DNA from: JAERML01 sp035687895
GTDB taxonomy: Bacteria > Bacteroidota > Ignavibacteria > UBA10030 > UBA6906
Assembly (NCBI GenBank): GCA_035687895.1
Contig: DASRUE010000234.1
Span: 1 to 19,260 of the forward strand
Reading direction: 5' to 3'
DNA: 19,260 bases
Part shown: one piece after another, positions 5,252 to 13,491 of the stretch
How the letters are laid out: every line of letters begins with the position of its first letter
Position numbering within the stretch: position 1 is the first letter of the stretch
The notes under the pieces: generated by a model
The model's database searches: none
What the model was told of the DNA's origin: nothing
What the model saw: the letters and a program-made list of their open reading frames with translations, nothing else
Program-made: the position numbers and the translations under genes

Positions 5252-6964
5252 ATGAAAGAGCGATCGAAAGAGCGTCTGGCAGCGTTGCTCATGGAGGAAT
5301 TGCTGGAGCAACTCGCCGACAGGGAGAACATCAAGAGGATGTTCGCGGATATGACGTCCGCTCCGATGGAGGAACTTCTCGAGAGCTTGCTGGACGAGTT
5401 TGAGCACGTCGTTGAGAAGCATCGACTCCAGATTCTGGAGGAGAAGAGAACTGCAATGGACAAACGAGGGAGGAGGAAGTCAGAAAATACTCCCGAGACT
5501 CCGTTCGTTGAAGGCAAGATCAAACAGATCCCATCCTCAAATCACATCGAGACGAAGCCACCCACGAGCCTTCCAGAGAGAAACACTCCGTTCGTCGAAC
5601 CCCTGGCGCCAAAATCTCTTGAACCTTCTTCTGCCGAACCAGAGAGGAGCGCAACAAAAAAGTCCGAGGCTATTCCTCAGGTAGTACCGGAAAGGCCCTT
5701 CATGCTTGGGGCCGAGAAGAAAGATCTCCGGTCGGCAAGGACTGGATCTCAAGCAAAGCCAACGGAGTTGAAACTGGATCCATCATCCATCGAGCTCCCT
5801 CCTCCAACGATCGATGTTCCCATAGTTCTTCAACCACCAGCTGCTCGTGGAACGGAAGCGGAGCTTCGGGCTAAACCCGAAAAGAAGGCATCCACTCCTC
5901 CTCAAATCGAGGAGGATCCGATGGCCGAACTGCGGAAGTTGGAAGAGGTTGCGAGGAAAGTGGAAGATGAATACACTGCCAAGCTGGCTGCCTCACGGCA
6001 GATAGAATCTTCTGGAGAGTCGGGGCAAGAACCGGCGGATTCAGCAACAGAAACCCGTGAGCAGGATGACCTCGAAGGCGTGTCGCCAGAGGTCGTCACG
6101 GATACCATCGGTGGACTGCGCCACAGGCACCTCCGAACGCCTTGCACATTCTCCGACGATGAGTATGCCTATCTCCACGGTGTAGCCTTACTATCCGATG
6201 GAGATGAGCCTTCTGCGGGTCCTTTCATGCTGGAAGAGAAGGGACTCGATCCAAAGAGCTTTGTCTTTGCCTCCGATTACGAGGGGATGCGCTTTTACCT
6301 GAGCAAGATCAATCCCAACGTTCTCAATATCAGTAAGACCATGGTCCTCCTGCTGGGGAAGCAGGAGTCGCTACACCTTCGGGGGATGCACGAGAACATC
6401 ATCAATGACCTCCGCTGCCACGGCATTCTGCTTCCGTTTGAATTTGGTTCTGTGGTCCGGGGGCCCGACGACCTGTTCAGCAAAGTGGATAAGAGGCTCA
6501 ATGAGATGAAGGAGGCGCTGGACGATCTACGGGCGACCACGTGGTGGACATTGAACCTGAATGTTCTGGACTCTCGGATCGCATCATTCGTTGGGACCGA
6601 CGCCCCCGCGATGATAAAGTCAAGAGAACGCGATCGAGAGAGCTACACACCAACGATCCAACCAAAGAAGCACGACATCAAGATGCTTGAGAAGATTTTG
6701 CAGAAGGAGAAGAAAATTGCTGAAACGGTCCACGATGAGCTGAAAAAGGCAACTGACCGTTCCGACATTGAAAGTATCGTTGGTCTGGGGAGTGGTTCTT
6801 CTGAGGACTGGAAGCCTATTCTGAAGGCTTCATACGAGGTGAACCCATCGGATCTCCCACGCTTTTTCCGTACCATCACGGATTTGCAATACCATCACCT
6901 CCTGCTCGAATTGATGCTCTCACTGACCGGCAACCGCCACCAGTTTTCGCTCAAGGCATCCTAG
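5252..6964 (+). CDS. GvpL/GvpF-like domain protein with long disordered N-terminal region
   Basis: 570 residues from ATG 5252; the frame stays open upstream to a TTG at 5123, but that stretch does not look coding and overlaps a likely promoter. Residues 1-72 are a charged helical, probably coiled-coil segment (MEELLEQLADRENIKRM; MEELLESLLDEFEHVVEKHR). Residues 75-285 are Pro/Glu/Lys/Ser-rich and likely disordered. Residues about 304-565 follow the GvpL/GvpF order: 'YAYLHGVALL' at the start, 'HENIINDLRCHGILLPFEFGSVV' (380-402), 'LFSKVDKRLNEMKEALDDLRATTWWTLNLNVL' (408-439), a charged helix, then 'ILKASYEVNPSDLPRFFRTI' and the closing 'LMLSLTGNRHQFSL', which aligns with the family's L-x-x-TGPWPPYSF ending. 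In gas vesicles these proteins assist shell assembly; here no other gvp gene is nearby, so the role is open. Confidence 0.72.
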   Translation: MKERSKERLAALLMEELLEQLADRENIKRMFADMTSAPMEELLESLLDEFEHVVEKHRLQILEEKRTAMDKRGRRKSENTPETPFVEGKIKQIPSSNHIETKPPTSLPERNTPFVEPLAPKSLEPSSAEPERSATKKSEAIPQVVPERPFMLGAEKKDLRSARTGSQAKPTELKLDPSSIELPPPTIDVPIVLQPPAARGTEAELRAKPEKKASTPPQIEEDPMAELRKLEEVARKVEDEYTAKLAASRQIESSGESGQEPADSATETREQDDLEGVSPEVVTDTIGGLRHRHLRTPCTFSDDEYAYLHGVALLSDGDEPSAGPFMLEEKGLDPKSFVFASDYEGMRFYLSKINPNVLNISKTMVLLLGKQESLHLRGMHENIINDLRCHGILLPFEFGSVVRGPDDLFSKVDKRLNEMKEALDDLRATTWWTLNLNVLDSRIASFVGTDAPAMIKSRERDRESYTPTIQPKKHDIKMLEKILQKEKKIAETVHDELKKATDRSDIESIVGLGSGSSEDWKPILKASYEVNPSDLPRFFRTITDLQYHHLLLELMLSLTGNRHQFSLKAS

Positions 6965-6967
6965 CGA

Positions 6968-7153
6968 TTACGCCGGCTCGGCAAGAATCCCCGCCGTTCG
7001 CCCCTCCACATCAATATCAATCTGAAGGCTGTTCGGACGACAACAGATCTGACAGTCCTCGATGTATTCCTGGTGTTCTCCTCCGCTCGCGTCCACCAAG
7101 ATCTCGTTGACTTGCAAGCAGAAAGCACAAAAAAAAGTGGTTTCTATTTCCAT
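6968..7153 (-). CDS. CPXCG-type cysteine-rich small protein
   Basis: 61 residues from ATG 7153; an in-frame ATG at 7168 would add five residues, but the shorter form matches the family's usual start. The first knuckle is C-A-F-C rather than the family's C-P-x-C-G, so both the Pro and the Gly of the naming motif are replaced. The rest fits well: 'VDASGGEHQEYIEDCQICCRPN' contains the conserved Y-x-E-D-C-x-x-C-C-R-P block, then an 'IDIDVEG'-type strand. Four or five cysteines suggest a small zinc site; function is unknown. It converges on the GvpL/F-like gene with only 3 bp between the stops. Confidence 0.82.
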   Translation of the reverse strand: MEIETTFFCAFCLQVNEILVDASGGEHQEYIEDCQICCRPNSLQIDIDVEGRTAGILAEPA

Positions 7154-7290
7154 ACCGACAAGATACATGGAAGGGGGGAGCGAAACAACAGCTTCGATTG
7201 TTCATTACGCTCTGGGATGTAGCCGTTGGCTTGATTTTCACTCCTTCATTTTCAATATTGCATTTGCCATAACCCGGGCATCGTGACGCG

Positions 7291-7308
7291 GTGGACCGCC
7301 CCGTCCAC
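7291..7308. repeat. Perfect inverted repeat in the acs leader
   Basis: GTGGAC (7291-7296) and GTCCAC (7303-7308) flank a GC-rich 6-nt centre, 53 nt before the acs start codon. It could be an operator or a leader hairpin. There is no T-run after it, so it is not a typical terminator. Confidence 0.4.
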
Positions 7309-7361
7309 TTCTAGATCACCACTCCAACCCCTGATAGAACACACAAACAAGGATCGGACTC

Positions 7362-9254
7362 ATGACCACCAAGAAGCTCTCCGGTGAGGTATTCTATCCA
7401 GCAGACGATGTACTCCGCCATGCCCACGTGAAAAATTGGGACGAGATGGCTGCGGCCGCGGGGAAGGACCCGGAAGGATTCTGGGCAAAAGAGGCAAACG
7501 AGCTTCACTGGTTCCAACACTGGGAGAAGACTCTTGATGATTCAAAGAAGCCCTTTTTTCAATGGTTCGTTGGTGGGAAAACCAATATCGTGTACAATTG
7601 TCTCGACCGCCACACTACAACGGCACGCCGAAACAAGCTGGCGCTGTTGTGGGAAGGCGAGAAAGGTGAGTTTCGGTCATTCTCCTATTTTGCCCTTCGT
7701 CGTGAGACGTGCAAGTTTGCCAATGTTCTTAGGAGTCTGGGTGTTCAGAAAGGCGACAGGGTTACCCTCTATATGGGTCGGATACCTGAATTGATGATCG
7801 GTATGCTTGCGTGCGCGCGGATCGGGGCGATCCACTCGGTCGTGTATGGCGGGTTTACCGTGGAGGCTCTGGCGGAACGGATCGAGGACAGCCAGTCCAG
7901 AGTTCTTATCGTCAGCGACGGCGCGTATCAACGAGGCAAAATCGTTCCTCTGAAAGCCATTGCAGACGAAGCCCTCCAGCGCGCAGCAACGGTGGAGAGT
8001 GTGCTGGTGGTGAAACGGACCGGCGAACAGGTTAACATGGAATCCGGGCGCGATATGTGGTATCACGAGCTTATGGCACTTCCTATCGCCGGCAATAGCT
8101 GTCACATCGAGGTGATGGACGCGGAGGATCCACTCTTCATGCTGTACACGTCGGGCACGACCGGCAAGCCGAAAGCAATCCTCCACACACATGGTGGCTA
8201 CATGGTGGGAACGTACTCAACGCTCAAGTATGTGTTTGATATCCATGAAGAAGACCGTTACTGGTGTGCGGCAGACCCGGGTTGGATTACGGGACATAGT
8301 TACATCGTGTACGGTCCGCTCTTGAACGGGGCGACATCTTTTATGTATGAAGGAGCTCCAACGTACCCCTACCCCAATCGCTGGTGGCAGATGATTGAAA
8401 AGTACGGGATCAACATTTTGTATACCGCTCCTACCGCGATCCGCGGGCTGATGCGCTTCGGCGAAGCATGGCCCAACCGACATGATCTTTCGTCACTCCG
8501 TTTGCTCGGGTCAGTGGGCGAGCCGATCAATCCTGAAGCATGGAAATGGTATCATAGCATTATTGGAAAGGGGAAATGCCCTATCATGGACACATGGTGG
8601 CAGACAGAGACGGGAATGTTCATGATCACACCCCTGCCCTGTCTCCCTCTAAAACCGGGCTCAGGTACAAAGCCCTTTCCCGGCATTCAGATGGACGTAT
8701 ACGATGAAGAGGGCAAATCTGCCGGACCCAATGAGGAGGGCTTCCTGGTGATAAAGACTCCGTGGCCGGCGATGTTACGAACCATTTACAAGGATCCGGA
8801 ACGTTACGTCCAGCAATACTGGACGAAGTATCCCGGAGTATACCTGACTGGTGATTCAGCCCGCCGTGACGAGGATGGGTACTTCTGGGTCATCGGTCGC
8901 GTGGATGATGTTATCAAGGTGTCCGGATATCGGCTGGGAAGCGCTGAGATTGAGAGTGCATTGGTTAGTCACCATGCTGTTGCCGAGGCGGCAGCCATCG
9001 GACTTCCTCACGATGTGAAAGGAAATGCGATCCATGCGTATGTAATCCTCAAAGCCGGAGTACAAAAGCACGACAAGCTGGTAGAGGAGCTTCGTGCCCA
9101 TGTCGCCCACGAACTCGGCCCCATTGCCAAACCTGAACAGATCGACATTGTCGAATCTCTCCCGAAGACGCGGAGCGGGAAGATCATGCGGAGGGTTCTG
9201 AAGGCTCGCGCACTTGGCCAGGATCCCAAAGACCTTACAACGTTGGAAGAGTAG
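7362..9254 (+). CDS. acsA: Acetyl-CoA synthetase (AMP-forming)
   Basis: 630 residues, close to the usual 640-660. It activates acetate with ATP to acetyl-AMP and then to acetyl-CoA in the cytosol. Visible motifs: P-loop-like A3 'YTSGTTGKPK' (262-271), 'DPGWITGHSYIVYGPL' (305-320), 'DTWWQTETG' (410-418) with W413 at the position of the Trp that limits the acyl pocket to acetate-sized groups, 'YLTGDSARRDEDGYFW' (494-509), hinge 'GRVDDVIKVSGYRLGSAEIES' region (512-532), and 'PKTRSGKIMRR' (601-611), whose K607 is the catalytic lysine controlled by acetylation in known Acs enzymes. Small departures: GYRLGSAEIES for the common GHRLGTAEIES and TETGM for TETGG. AAGGA (7349-7353) precedes ATG 7362 at 8 nt. 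No acetyltransferase or deacetylase gene is adjacent. It appears monocistronic. Confidence 0.96.
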   Translation: MTTKKLSGEVFYPADDVLRHAHVKNWDEMAAAAGKDPEGFWAKEANELHWFQHWEKTLDDSKKPFFQWFVGGKTNIVYNCLDRHTTTARRNKLALLWEGEKGEFRSFSYFALRRETCKFANVLRSLGVQKGDRVTLYMGRIPELMIGMLACARIGAIHSVVYGGFTVEALAERIEDSQSRVLIVSDGAYQRGKIVPLKAIADEALQRAATVESVLVVKRTGEQVNMESGRDMWYHELMALPIAGNSCHIEVMDAEDPLFMLYTSGTTGKPKAILHTHGGYMVGTYSTLKYVFDIHEEDRYWCAADPGWITGHSYIVYGPLLNGATSFMYEGAPTYPYPNRWWQMIEKYGINILYTAPTAIRGLMRFGEAWPNRHDLSSLRLLGSVGEPINPEAWKWYHSIIGKGKCPIMDTWWQTETGMFMITPLPCLPLKPGSGTKPFPGIQMDVYDEEGKSAGPNEEGFLVIKTPWPAMLRTIYKDPERYVQQYWTKYPGVYLTGDSARRDEDGYFWVIGRVDDVIKVSGYRLGSAEIESALVSHHAVAEAAAIGLPHDVKGNAIHAYVILKAGVQKHDKLVEELRAHVAHELGPIAKPEQIDIVESLPKTRSGKIMRRVLKARALGQDPKDLTTLEE

Positions 9255-9564
9255 TCCAAGCTCGAGACTCTGTCCTCACGGTCCAGCAGGAACTCGTCAT
9301 CTCTCTGTTTGTTCTCCTTGAGCCGGGATTACAACAGTGTCTTCTGCACATTTAAGATTTGGTCTTCCTGAAACTGCAAAAACTCTCTCTTTAAGCGATA
9401 AGCCGCTGCACAATCTCGCCCGTTTTCTCTAACCTCTCTCCTTCACAAACACGGCATGTTTGTTGACATTCTCTACAAAGGGTAAGGGGCGGCTCTGTAC
9501 GATTTCAATTTGTGGCCGGTTTTGCTATATTTGAGTTAGTCTGACGTTTGTTTCCTCATACTGA
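9255..9564. other. Intergenic region before the haem operon
   Basis: About 310 nt with no open frame worth calling on either strand. The left part should hold the acs 3' end, but I see no clean hairpin plus T-run terminator. The right part is AT-richer and carries the candidate promoter listed next. Confidence 0.6.
9504..9533 (+). promoter_or_regulatory. Putative Bacteroidota-type promoter of the haem operon
   Basis: TATATTTG (9526-9533) matches the TAnnTTTG -7 element described for Bacteroidota primary sigma factors, and a T-rich TTTC lies about 19 nt upstream in place of the -33 TTTG. It lies 31 nt before ATG 9565. A TTGACA-like hexamer near 9475 is an alternative but has no matching -10. 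Confidence 0.45.
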
Positions 9565-10401
9565 ATGGTAATGGATCTTGTAGCAGCCGTTGAATTCCTT
9601 GTCGTTTTCATCCCTGTCCTTTACGCCGGCCTTGTGATCTTGTATGGACTCTCCTTCTTCCGTTCCATTCCACTCGCCGATCGATGGAAATCACCCCTTC
9701 TTCATGTTTCGGTTCTGTTTCACATCGGCTACATCCTCCTCAGAACTGCAGCCTTTGATCATCCGCCCGTCACGACCGTCTTCGAAATCATGACCCTGCT
9801 CGCCGCGTCGATTTCCGTCGGCTACACTTACATCGAGCTGAGAACCAAGGCAAGCAACACCGGTTTTTTTATCCTCCTCCTCGCATTAGTGTTTCAAACG
9901 GTCTCGTCTCTCTTCATTAAAGACCTGACTGAGATCGCTCCTATTCTCAGAAGCCGGCTTCTCGGATTCCACGTCTCCACGGCGCTCTTGGGCTATACTG
10001 CGATTTCCCTTTCAGCAGTATACGGTTTTCTCTACTTGATGCTGTATCACGAAATCAAATCCTCTCGGTTCGGATTGATATACACCCGGCTTCCCAATCT
10101 GGAAATGCTTGAAAAGATGAGCCACAAAGCCGAGTTGTTTGGGTTCTGGATGTTGACGATTGCGATTGCGGTAGGCTTGATCTGGCTCCCCCGCGCATTT
10201 GAGAACTTCTCCTACTGGGATCCCAAGTTGATCGGTACGCTTTTCATCTGGGTTTTGTACGCGGTCGGCCTCACGGCAAAGAGAAAACTAGGTTGGCAGG
10301 GTCGGAAGACAATGATCATTTCTCTTGTCGGATTTGGGTTTGTGTTTCTTTCGATGACTGTGATTAACATGTATCTGAGCGGGTTTCACACCTTCTACTA
10401 G
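9565..10401 (+). CDS. CcsA/HemX-like cytochrome c assembly-type membrane protein
   Basis: 278 residues and about eight predicted membrane helices (roughly 5-28, 42-60, 66-90, 96-115, 130-155, 190-210, 222-240 and 250-270). The pattern fits the CcsA/CcmC/HemX superfamily: 'LLHVSVLFHIGYI' and 'GFHVSTALLGYTAISLSAVYGFLYL' supply conserved-type histidines, and 'FSYWDPKLIGTLFIWVLYAVGL' is a reduced form of the W-G-x-Y-W-x-W-D-P-K motif that touches haem in CcsA. Placement directly before hemA, 15 nt away, is the position of hemX, whose product lowers HemA levels in Bacillus subtilis. A HemX-like role is therefore more likely than true haem export, but this is inferred. The start is ATG 9565 or in-frame ATG 9571; no ribosome site is clear. 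Confidence 0.82.
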   Translation: MVMDLVAAVEFLVVFIPVLYAGLVILYGLSFFRSIPLADRWKSPLLHVSVLFHIGYILLRTAAFDHPPVTTVFEIMTLLAASISVGYTYIELRTKASNTGFFILLLALVFQTVSSLFIKDLTEIAPILRSRLLGFHVSTALLGYTAISLSAVYGFLYLMLYHEIKSSRFGLIYTRLPNLEMLEKMSHKAELFGFWMLTIAIAVGLIWLPRAFENFSYWDPKLIGTLFIWVLYAVGLTAKRKLGWQGRKTMIISLVGFGFVFLSMTVINMYLSGFHTFY

Positions 10402-10416
10402 GCCGAAGTGTTGGGC

Positions 10417-11712
10417 ATGAACATTCACTCCATAGGAATCAGTCACCATACGGCAGCGCTGGATGTCCGCGAGAAAATGTGGCTCTCGGTGGACGAGACG
10501 CGTGAGGCACTCCGACAATTGAAGCAGCGGTATTTCACGGAGTGCATGCTGGTCTCCACCTGCAACCGGACAGAGTTGTACGGCCTGACGCTTGATGTGC
10601 AGATCGACGATGAGGAAGTAAAGAGGTTCCTGATTGAATTGAAGAACGCGGGCGGTGTCGTCCAACCGGAACACTTCACCGCGAGCTTTGCAGGCGGTGC
10701 TGTTAACCATCTGTTTAAGGTTGCATCCGGGATCGATTCGATGGTCATCGGTGACATCCAGATCCTGAACCAGGTCAAAGAAGCCTTCCAACTCTCGAGG
10801 GAAATGGAGGTCATGGGACCGGTCATGAATCGGTTGATGCAGACGACACTCCATGTGGGAAAGAGAACAAGAACGGAGACAACGATCTGTGAGGGAGCGG
10901 TATCGGTCAGCTATGCTGCAGTTGAGCTTGCGAACAAGATCTTTGAAGATCTCTCCAGGAAATCGGCTCTTCTGATCGGCGCTGGAGAGACCGGCGAGTT
11001 GACAATGAAGCACCTGGTCAGCAAAGGGATCGGGCGTGTGCGCGTTGCCAACCGCACCCGGGGAAAGGCAGAGGCGCTTGTGGCCAATCTTGGCGTGGAT
11101 GGATCGGTCGTCGAGTACGAACACATGGTGGACGCGCTCCGAACGGTCGACATTGTCATTACATCGGTTAACAGTCCTTCCTACATCGTCCAGCCCGATG
11201 ATGTCCACAAGGTGATGAAACAGCGCTCGAACAATCCGCTTTTCATCATCGACATCGGTGTGCCAAGGAATGTCAATCCGGCTGTCAAGAAAATCGACAA
11301 CGTCTTTCTGTATGATATGGATTCTCTCAGCGCAATCGTCGACAAGAACCTCGACAGACGAAAGGCGGAGATCCCCAAGGTAACCCGGATCATCCGTGAA
11401 GAAATGGTGGAGTTCTTCCACTGGCACAATTCGCTCCAGGTTGGCCCGACGATCCACGATCTACGCGATGCCCTGGAAACTATCCGCCAGCAGGAGGTGG
11501 AGAAGAATATCAACCGGTTTAATCCGGAAGACCGCGAACTGGTGGAGTTGGTGACGAAAAGGATCGTAAACAAAATCCTCCACCAGCCGGTGACCAATCT
11601 GAAGCATGGCGCAGAGAACGGAAGCCGTGGAAGTGAAACGATCTTCCGCATCAAGGCGCTCCGGGAGTTGTTCGGCATCAGTGAGCCCAAGAAGCGAGAG
11701 CATGAAAACTGA
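10417..11712 (+). CDS. hemA: Glutamyl-tRNA reductase
   Basis: 431 residues from ATG 10417; a GTG at 10408 would add three residues, but 'MNIHSIGISHHTA' is the family's usual opening. The enzyme reduces glutamyl-tRNA(Glu) with NADPH to glutamate-1-semialdehyde, the first committed C5-pathway step. 'VSTCNRTELYG' (46-56) has the catalytic Cys49, 'GIDSMVIGDIQILNQVKEA' (105-123) is the signature region (with Asp for the usual Glu of GEPQI), 'LLIGAGETGELTMKHL' (185-200) is the NADPH Rossmann turn, and the C-terminus (about 335-430) is the helical dimerisation domain ending in 'RIKALRELFG'. Its last codons overlap the hemC start by 11 nt. In many bacteria this enzyme is the haem-feedback point, in keeping with a HemX-like gene ahead of it. 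Confidence 0.97.
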   Translation: MNIHSIGISHHTAALDVREKMWLSVDETREALRQLKQRYFTECMLVSTCNRTELYGLTLDVQIDDEEVKRFLIELKNAGGVVQPEHFTASFAGGAVNHLFKVASGIDSMVIGDIQILNQVKEAFQLSREMEVMGPVMNRLMQTTLHVGKRTRTETTICEGAVSVSYAAVELANKIFEDLSRKSALLIGAGETGELTMKHLVSKGIGRVRVANRTRGKAEALVANLGVDGSVVEYEHMVDALRTVDIVITSVNSPSYIVQPDDVHKVMKQRSNNPLFIIDIGVPRNVNPAVKKIDNVFLYDMDSLSAIVDKNLDRRKAEIPKVTRIIREEMVEFFHWHNSLQVGPTIHDLRDALETIRQQEVEKNINRFNPEDRELVELVTKRIVNKILHQPVTNLKHGAENGSRGSETIFRIKALRELFGISEPKKREHEN

Positions 11713-12688
11713 AGCATTGAAAATTGGAAGCAGAGGAAGTGACCTTGCACTCTGGCAGGCACACTGGGTACAAAGGACATTGATGGAACACTTCAAGAAC
11801 CTTGAGGTCACCGTCACTATCATCAAGACGACGGGAGACAAGATTCTTGATTCACCACTCTCCAAGATCGGCGACAAGGGGTTATTTACAAGAGAGATCG
11901 AACACGCATTGCTGGAAGGAGAGGTTGACCTTGCGGTGCACAGCCTGAAAGATCTTCCTACGATGTTGCCTGAAGGACTCACTATAGGTGCCATCTGCAA
12001 GCGGGAGGACGTGCGCGATGTCTTCGTACCTCATCCTGCCAATCCGTTGAAGACTCTGCTGAACCAAAGTCAAGGGGCGAAGATTGCAACGGGGAGTCTG
12101 CGACGAAAGTGTCAGCTACTGGCCCGTCGCCCGGATTTTGAAATCATCGACATACGCGGCAACCTTCACACACGAATGAAAAAGCTGGAAGACTCGAACT
12201 GGGCAGGCATGATTCTGGCGAGGGCTGGAGTTGTCCGGCTTGGTTGGGAGGAAAAGATTGGCGAAACCATTCCCGCAGACACGATCCTTCCAGCGGTAGG
12301 GCAAGGGGCACTAGGCATTGAAGTCCGGTCTGACGACAAACGAGTCCAGAATTTTGTGGGAGGCTTGCACCATCTTCCCACTGCCCAAGCAGCCGCGGCT
12401 GAGCGATCGCTGCTTAGGAGACTGGAGGGGGGATGCCAGGTGCCTATTGGAACGCACGGCAGAGTGGAAACCGACAAGACAGGGATGAGAACCCTGTACC
12501 TCGATGCCATGGTAGGCTCGTTGGATGGCAAGTTGATAGTCCGGGGAAAAGTGCACGGCAAGCCGGGCGACGCAGAGACATTGGGGACTCGTCTCGCGGA
12601 GACGTTGATTGCCGGTGGCGCAAGAGATATTCTGCAAGAAATCCGGCGTGTTGCCTCACGCGAGGCCGGTCAGCAGGTTGAAGCATGA
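11702..12688 (+). CDS. hemC: Hydroxymethylbilane synthase (porphobilinogen deaminase)
   Basis: 328 residues. It polymerises four porphobilinogen units to hydroxymethylbilane using a covalent dipyrromethane cofactor. 'KIGSRGSDLALWQA' opens the protein (7-20), 'DLAVHSLKDLPT' (76-87) carries the catalytic Asp84, 'TGSLRRKCQLL' and 'IIDIRGNLHTRMKKL' are the substrate arginine-rich segments, and 'LEGGCQVPIG' (241-250) contains Cys245, the cofactor attachment site. The frame is open 96 nt further upstream inside hemA, but ATG 11702 gives the normal family N-terminus. It overlaps hemA by 11 nt and hemD by 4 nt, implying coupled translation. All key residues are present. Confidence 0.97.
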   Translation: MKTEALKIGSRGSDLALWQAHWVQRTLMEHFKNLEVTVTIIKTTGDKILDSPLSKIGDKGLFTREIEHALLEGEVDLAVHSLKDLPTMLPEGLTIGAICKREDVRDVFVPHPANPLKTLLNQSQGAKIATGSLRRKCQLLARRPDFEIIDIRGNLHTRMKKLEDSNWAGMILARAGVVRLGWEEKIGETIPADTILPAVGQGALGIEVRSDDKRVQNFVGGLHHLPTAQAAAAERSLLRRLEGGCQVPIGTHGRVETDKTGMRTLYLDAMVGSLDGKLIVRGKVHGKPGDAETLGTRLAETLIAGGARDILQEIRRVASREAGQQVEA

Positions 12689-13488
12689 GCCTGACACCCG
12701 TCCGCTCCATGACGACGAGCCTTCGGAATAAGACAATCCTCGTCACCCGTCAAGAGGAACAATCTCGGGAATTTGTTACTGCAATCGAGCAACGCGGCGG
12801 TCGCGCACTTCTCTTTCCGATGATCCGCATTGTGGACCCCGATTCATGGGTTGCATGCGACGCAGCCATCGAGCGGCTTGATTCGTACAAGGGCCTGATT
12901 TTTACCAGTGTCAATGCAGTTCAATACTTTCTCTCGCGGTATGTTGCCAAAGGAATGACGGTTGGTTCCTTGCGTGGGAAGGATTTTGTTGCTGTGGGGA
13001 GTCAGACAAAGCGGGCGCTGGAAGAAATGGGGATCAGCGTGCAGTTTGTTCCGGAGAACTACACCTCCACATCACTGATGGAATTTTTCAATCAGGAGCA
13101 AGTAACAGGAAAGAGGTTCCTTTTCCCGCGGGGAAGTCTGTCCAAGGATGACATCGTCACACACATTACGCAAAGTGGTGGTGTAGCAGAGCCGGTTACG
13201 GTGTATAGGACAATTGCTCCGGATCGAACGAGCACCGGGACGCTTCGTCGTCACCTCACCAATCGTAAGATCGATGTGGTAACCTTCGCGAGCCCTTCCG
13301 CTGCCGCCAATTTCGCGTCGGCATTTGGAGCAGAGATCATATCACGTTTGAAAACCCTGACAGCAGTTGCCGCTATCGGCCCGTCGACGGCGAAAGCGCT
13401 ATCCGACCTTGGGATGGCACCGGATATCGTTGCAGCTGAGTCTACCGTCCATGGTCTTGTGGATGCAATCTGTGCATACTTCGACTAA
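12685..13488 (+). CDS. hemD: Uroporphyrinogen-III synthase
   Basis: 267 residues. It closes hydroxymethylbilane with inversion of ring D to uroporphyrinogen III. The sequence is divergent, as always in this family, but the two-lobe pattern is clear: 'NKTILVTRQEEQSREFVTAIEQRGG' at the start (15-39), 'FTSVNAVQYFLSRY' (about 73-86), 'VGSQTKRALEEMGI', 'RFLFPRGSLSKDDI' in the centre, and the family's best motif near the end, 'DVVTFASPSAAANF' plus 'VAAIGPSTAKALSDLGMAPDIVA'. The start overlaps the hemC stop as ATGA. An in-frame ATG at 12709, eight codons in, is a possible alternative start. Confidence 0.94.
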   Translation: MSLTPVRSMTTSLRNKTILVTRQEEQSREFVTAIEQRGGRALLFPMIRIVDPDSWVACDAAIERLDSYKGLIFTSVNAVQYFLSRYVAKGMTVGSLRGKDFVAVGSQTKRALEEMGISVQFVPENYTSTSLMEFFNQEQVTGKRFLFPRGSLSKDDIVTHITQSGGVAEPVTVYRTIAPDRTSTGTLRRHLTNRKIDVVTFASPSAAANFASAFGAEIISRLKTLTAVAAIGPSTAKALSDLGMAPDIVAAESTVHGLVDAICAYFD

Positions 13489-13491
13489 CCT

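Noticed and set aside
9255..9400. Search for a rho-independent terminator after acetyl-CoA synthetase
   Set aside because: Only weak 4-5 bp stems were found and none is followed by a T-run.
10288..11457. A 389-codon open frame antisense to hemA and the ccsA end
   Set aside because: It is a shadow of strongly recognisable hemA; its translation is His/Asp/Arg-rich with no family pattern.
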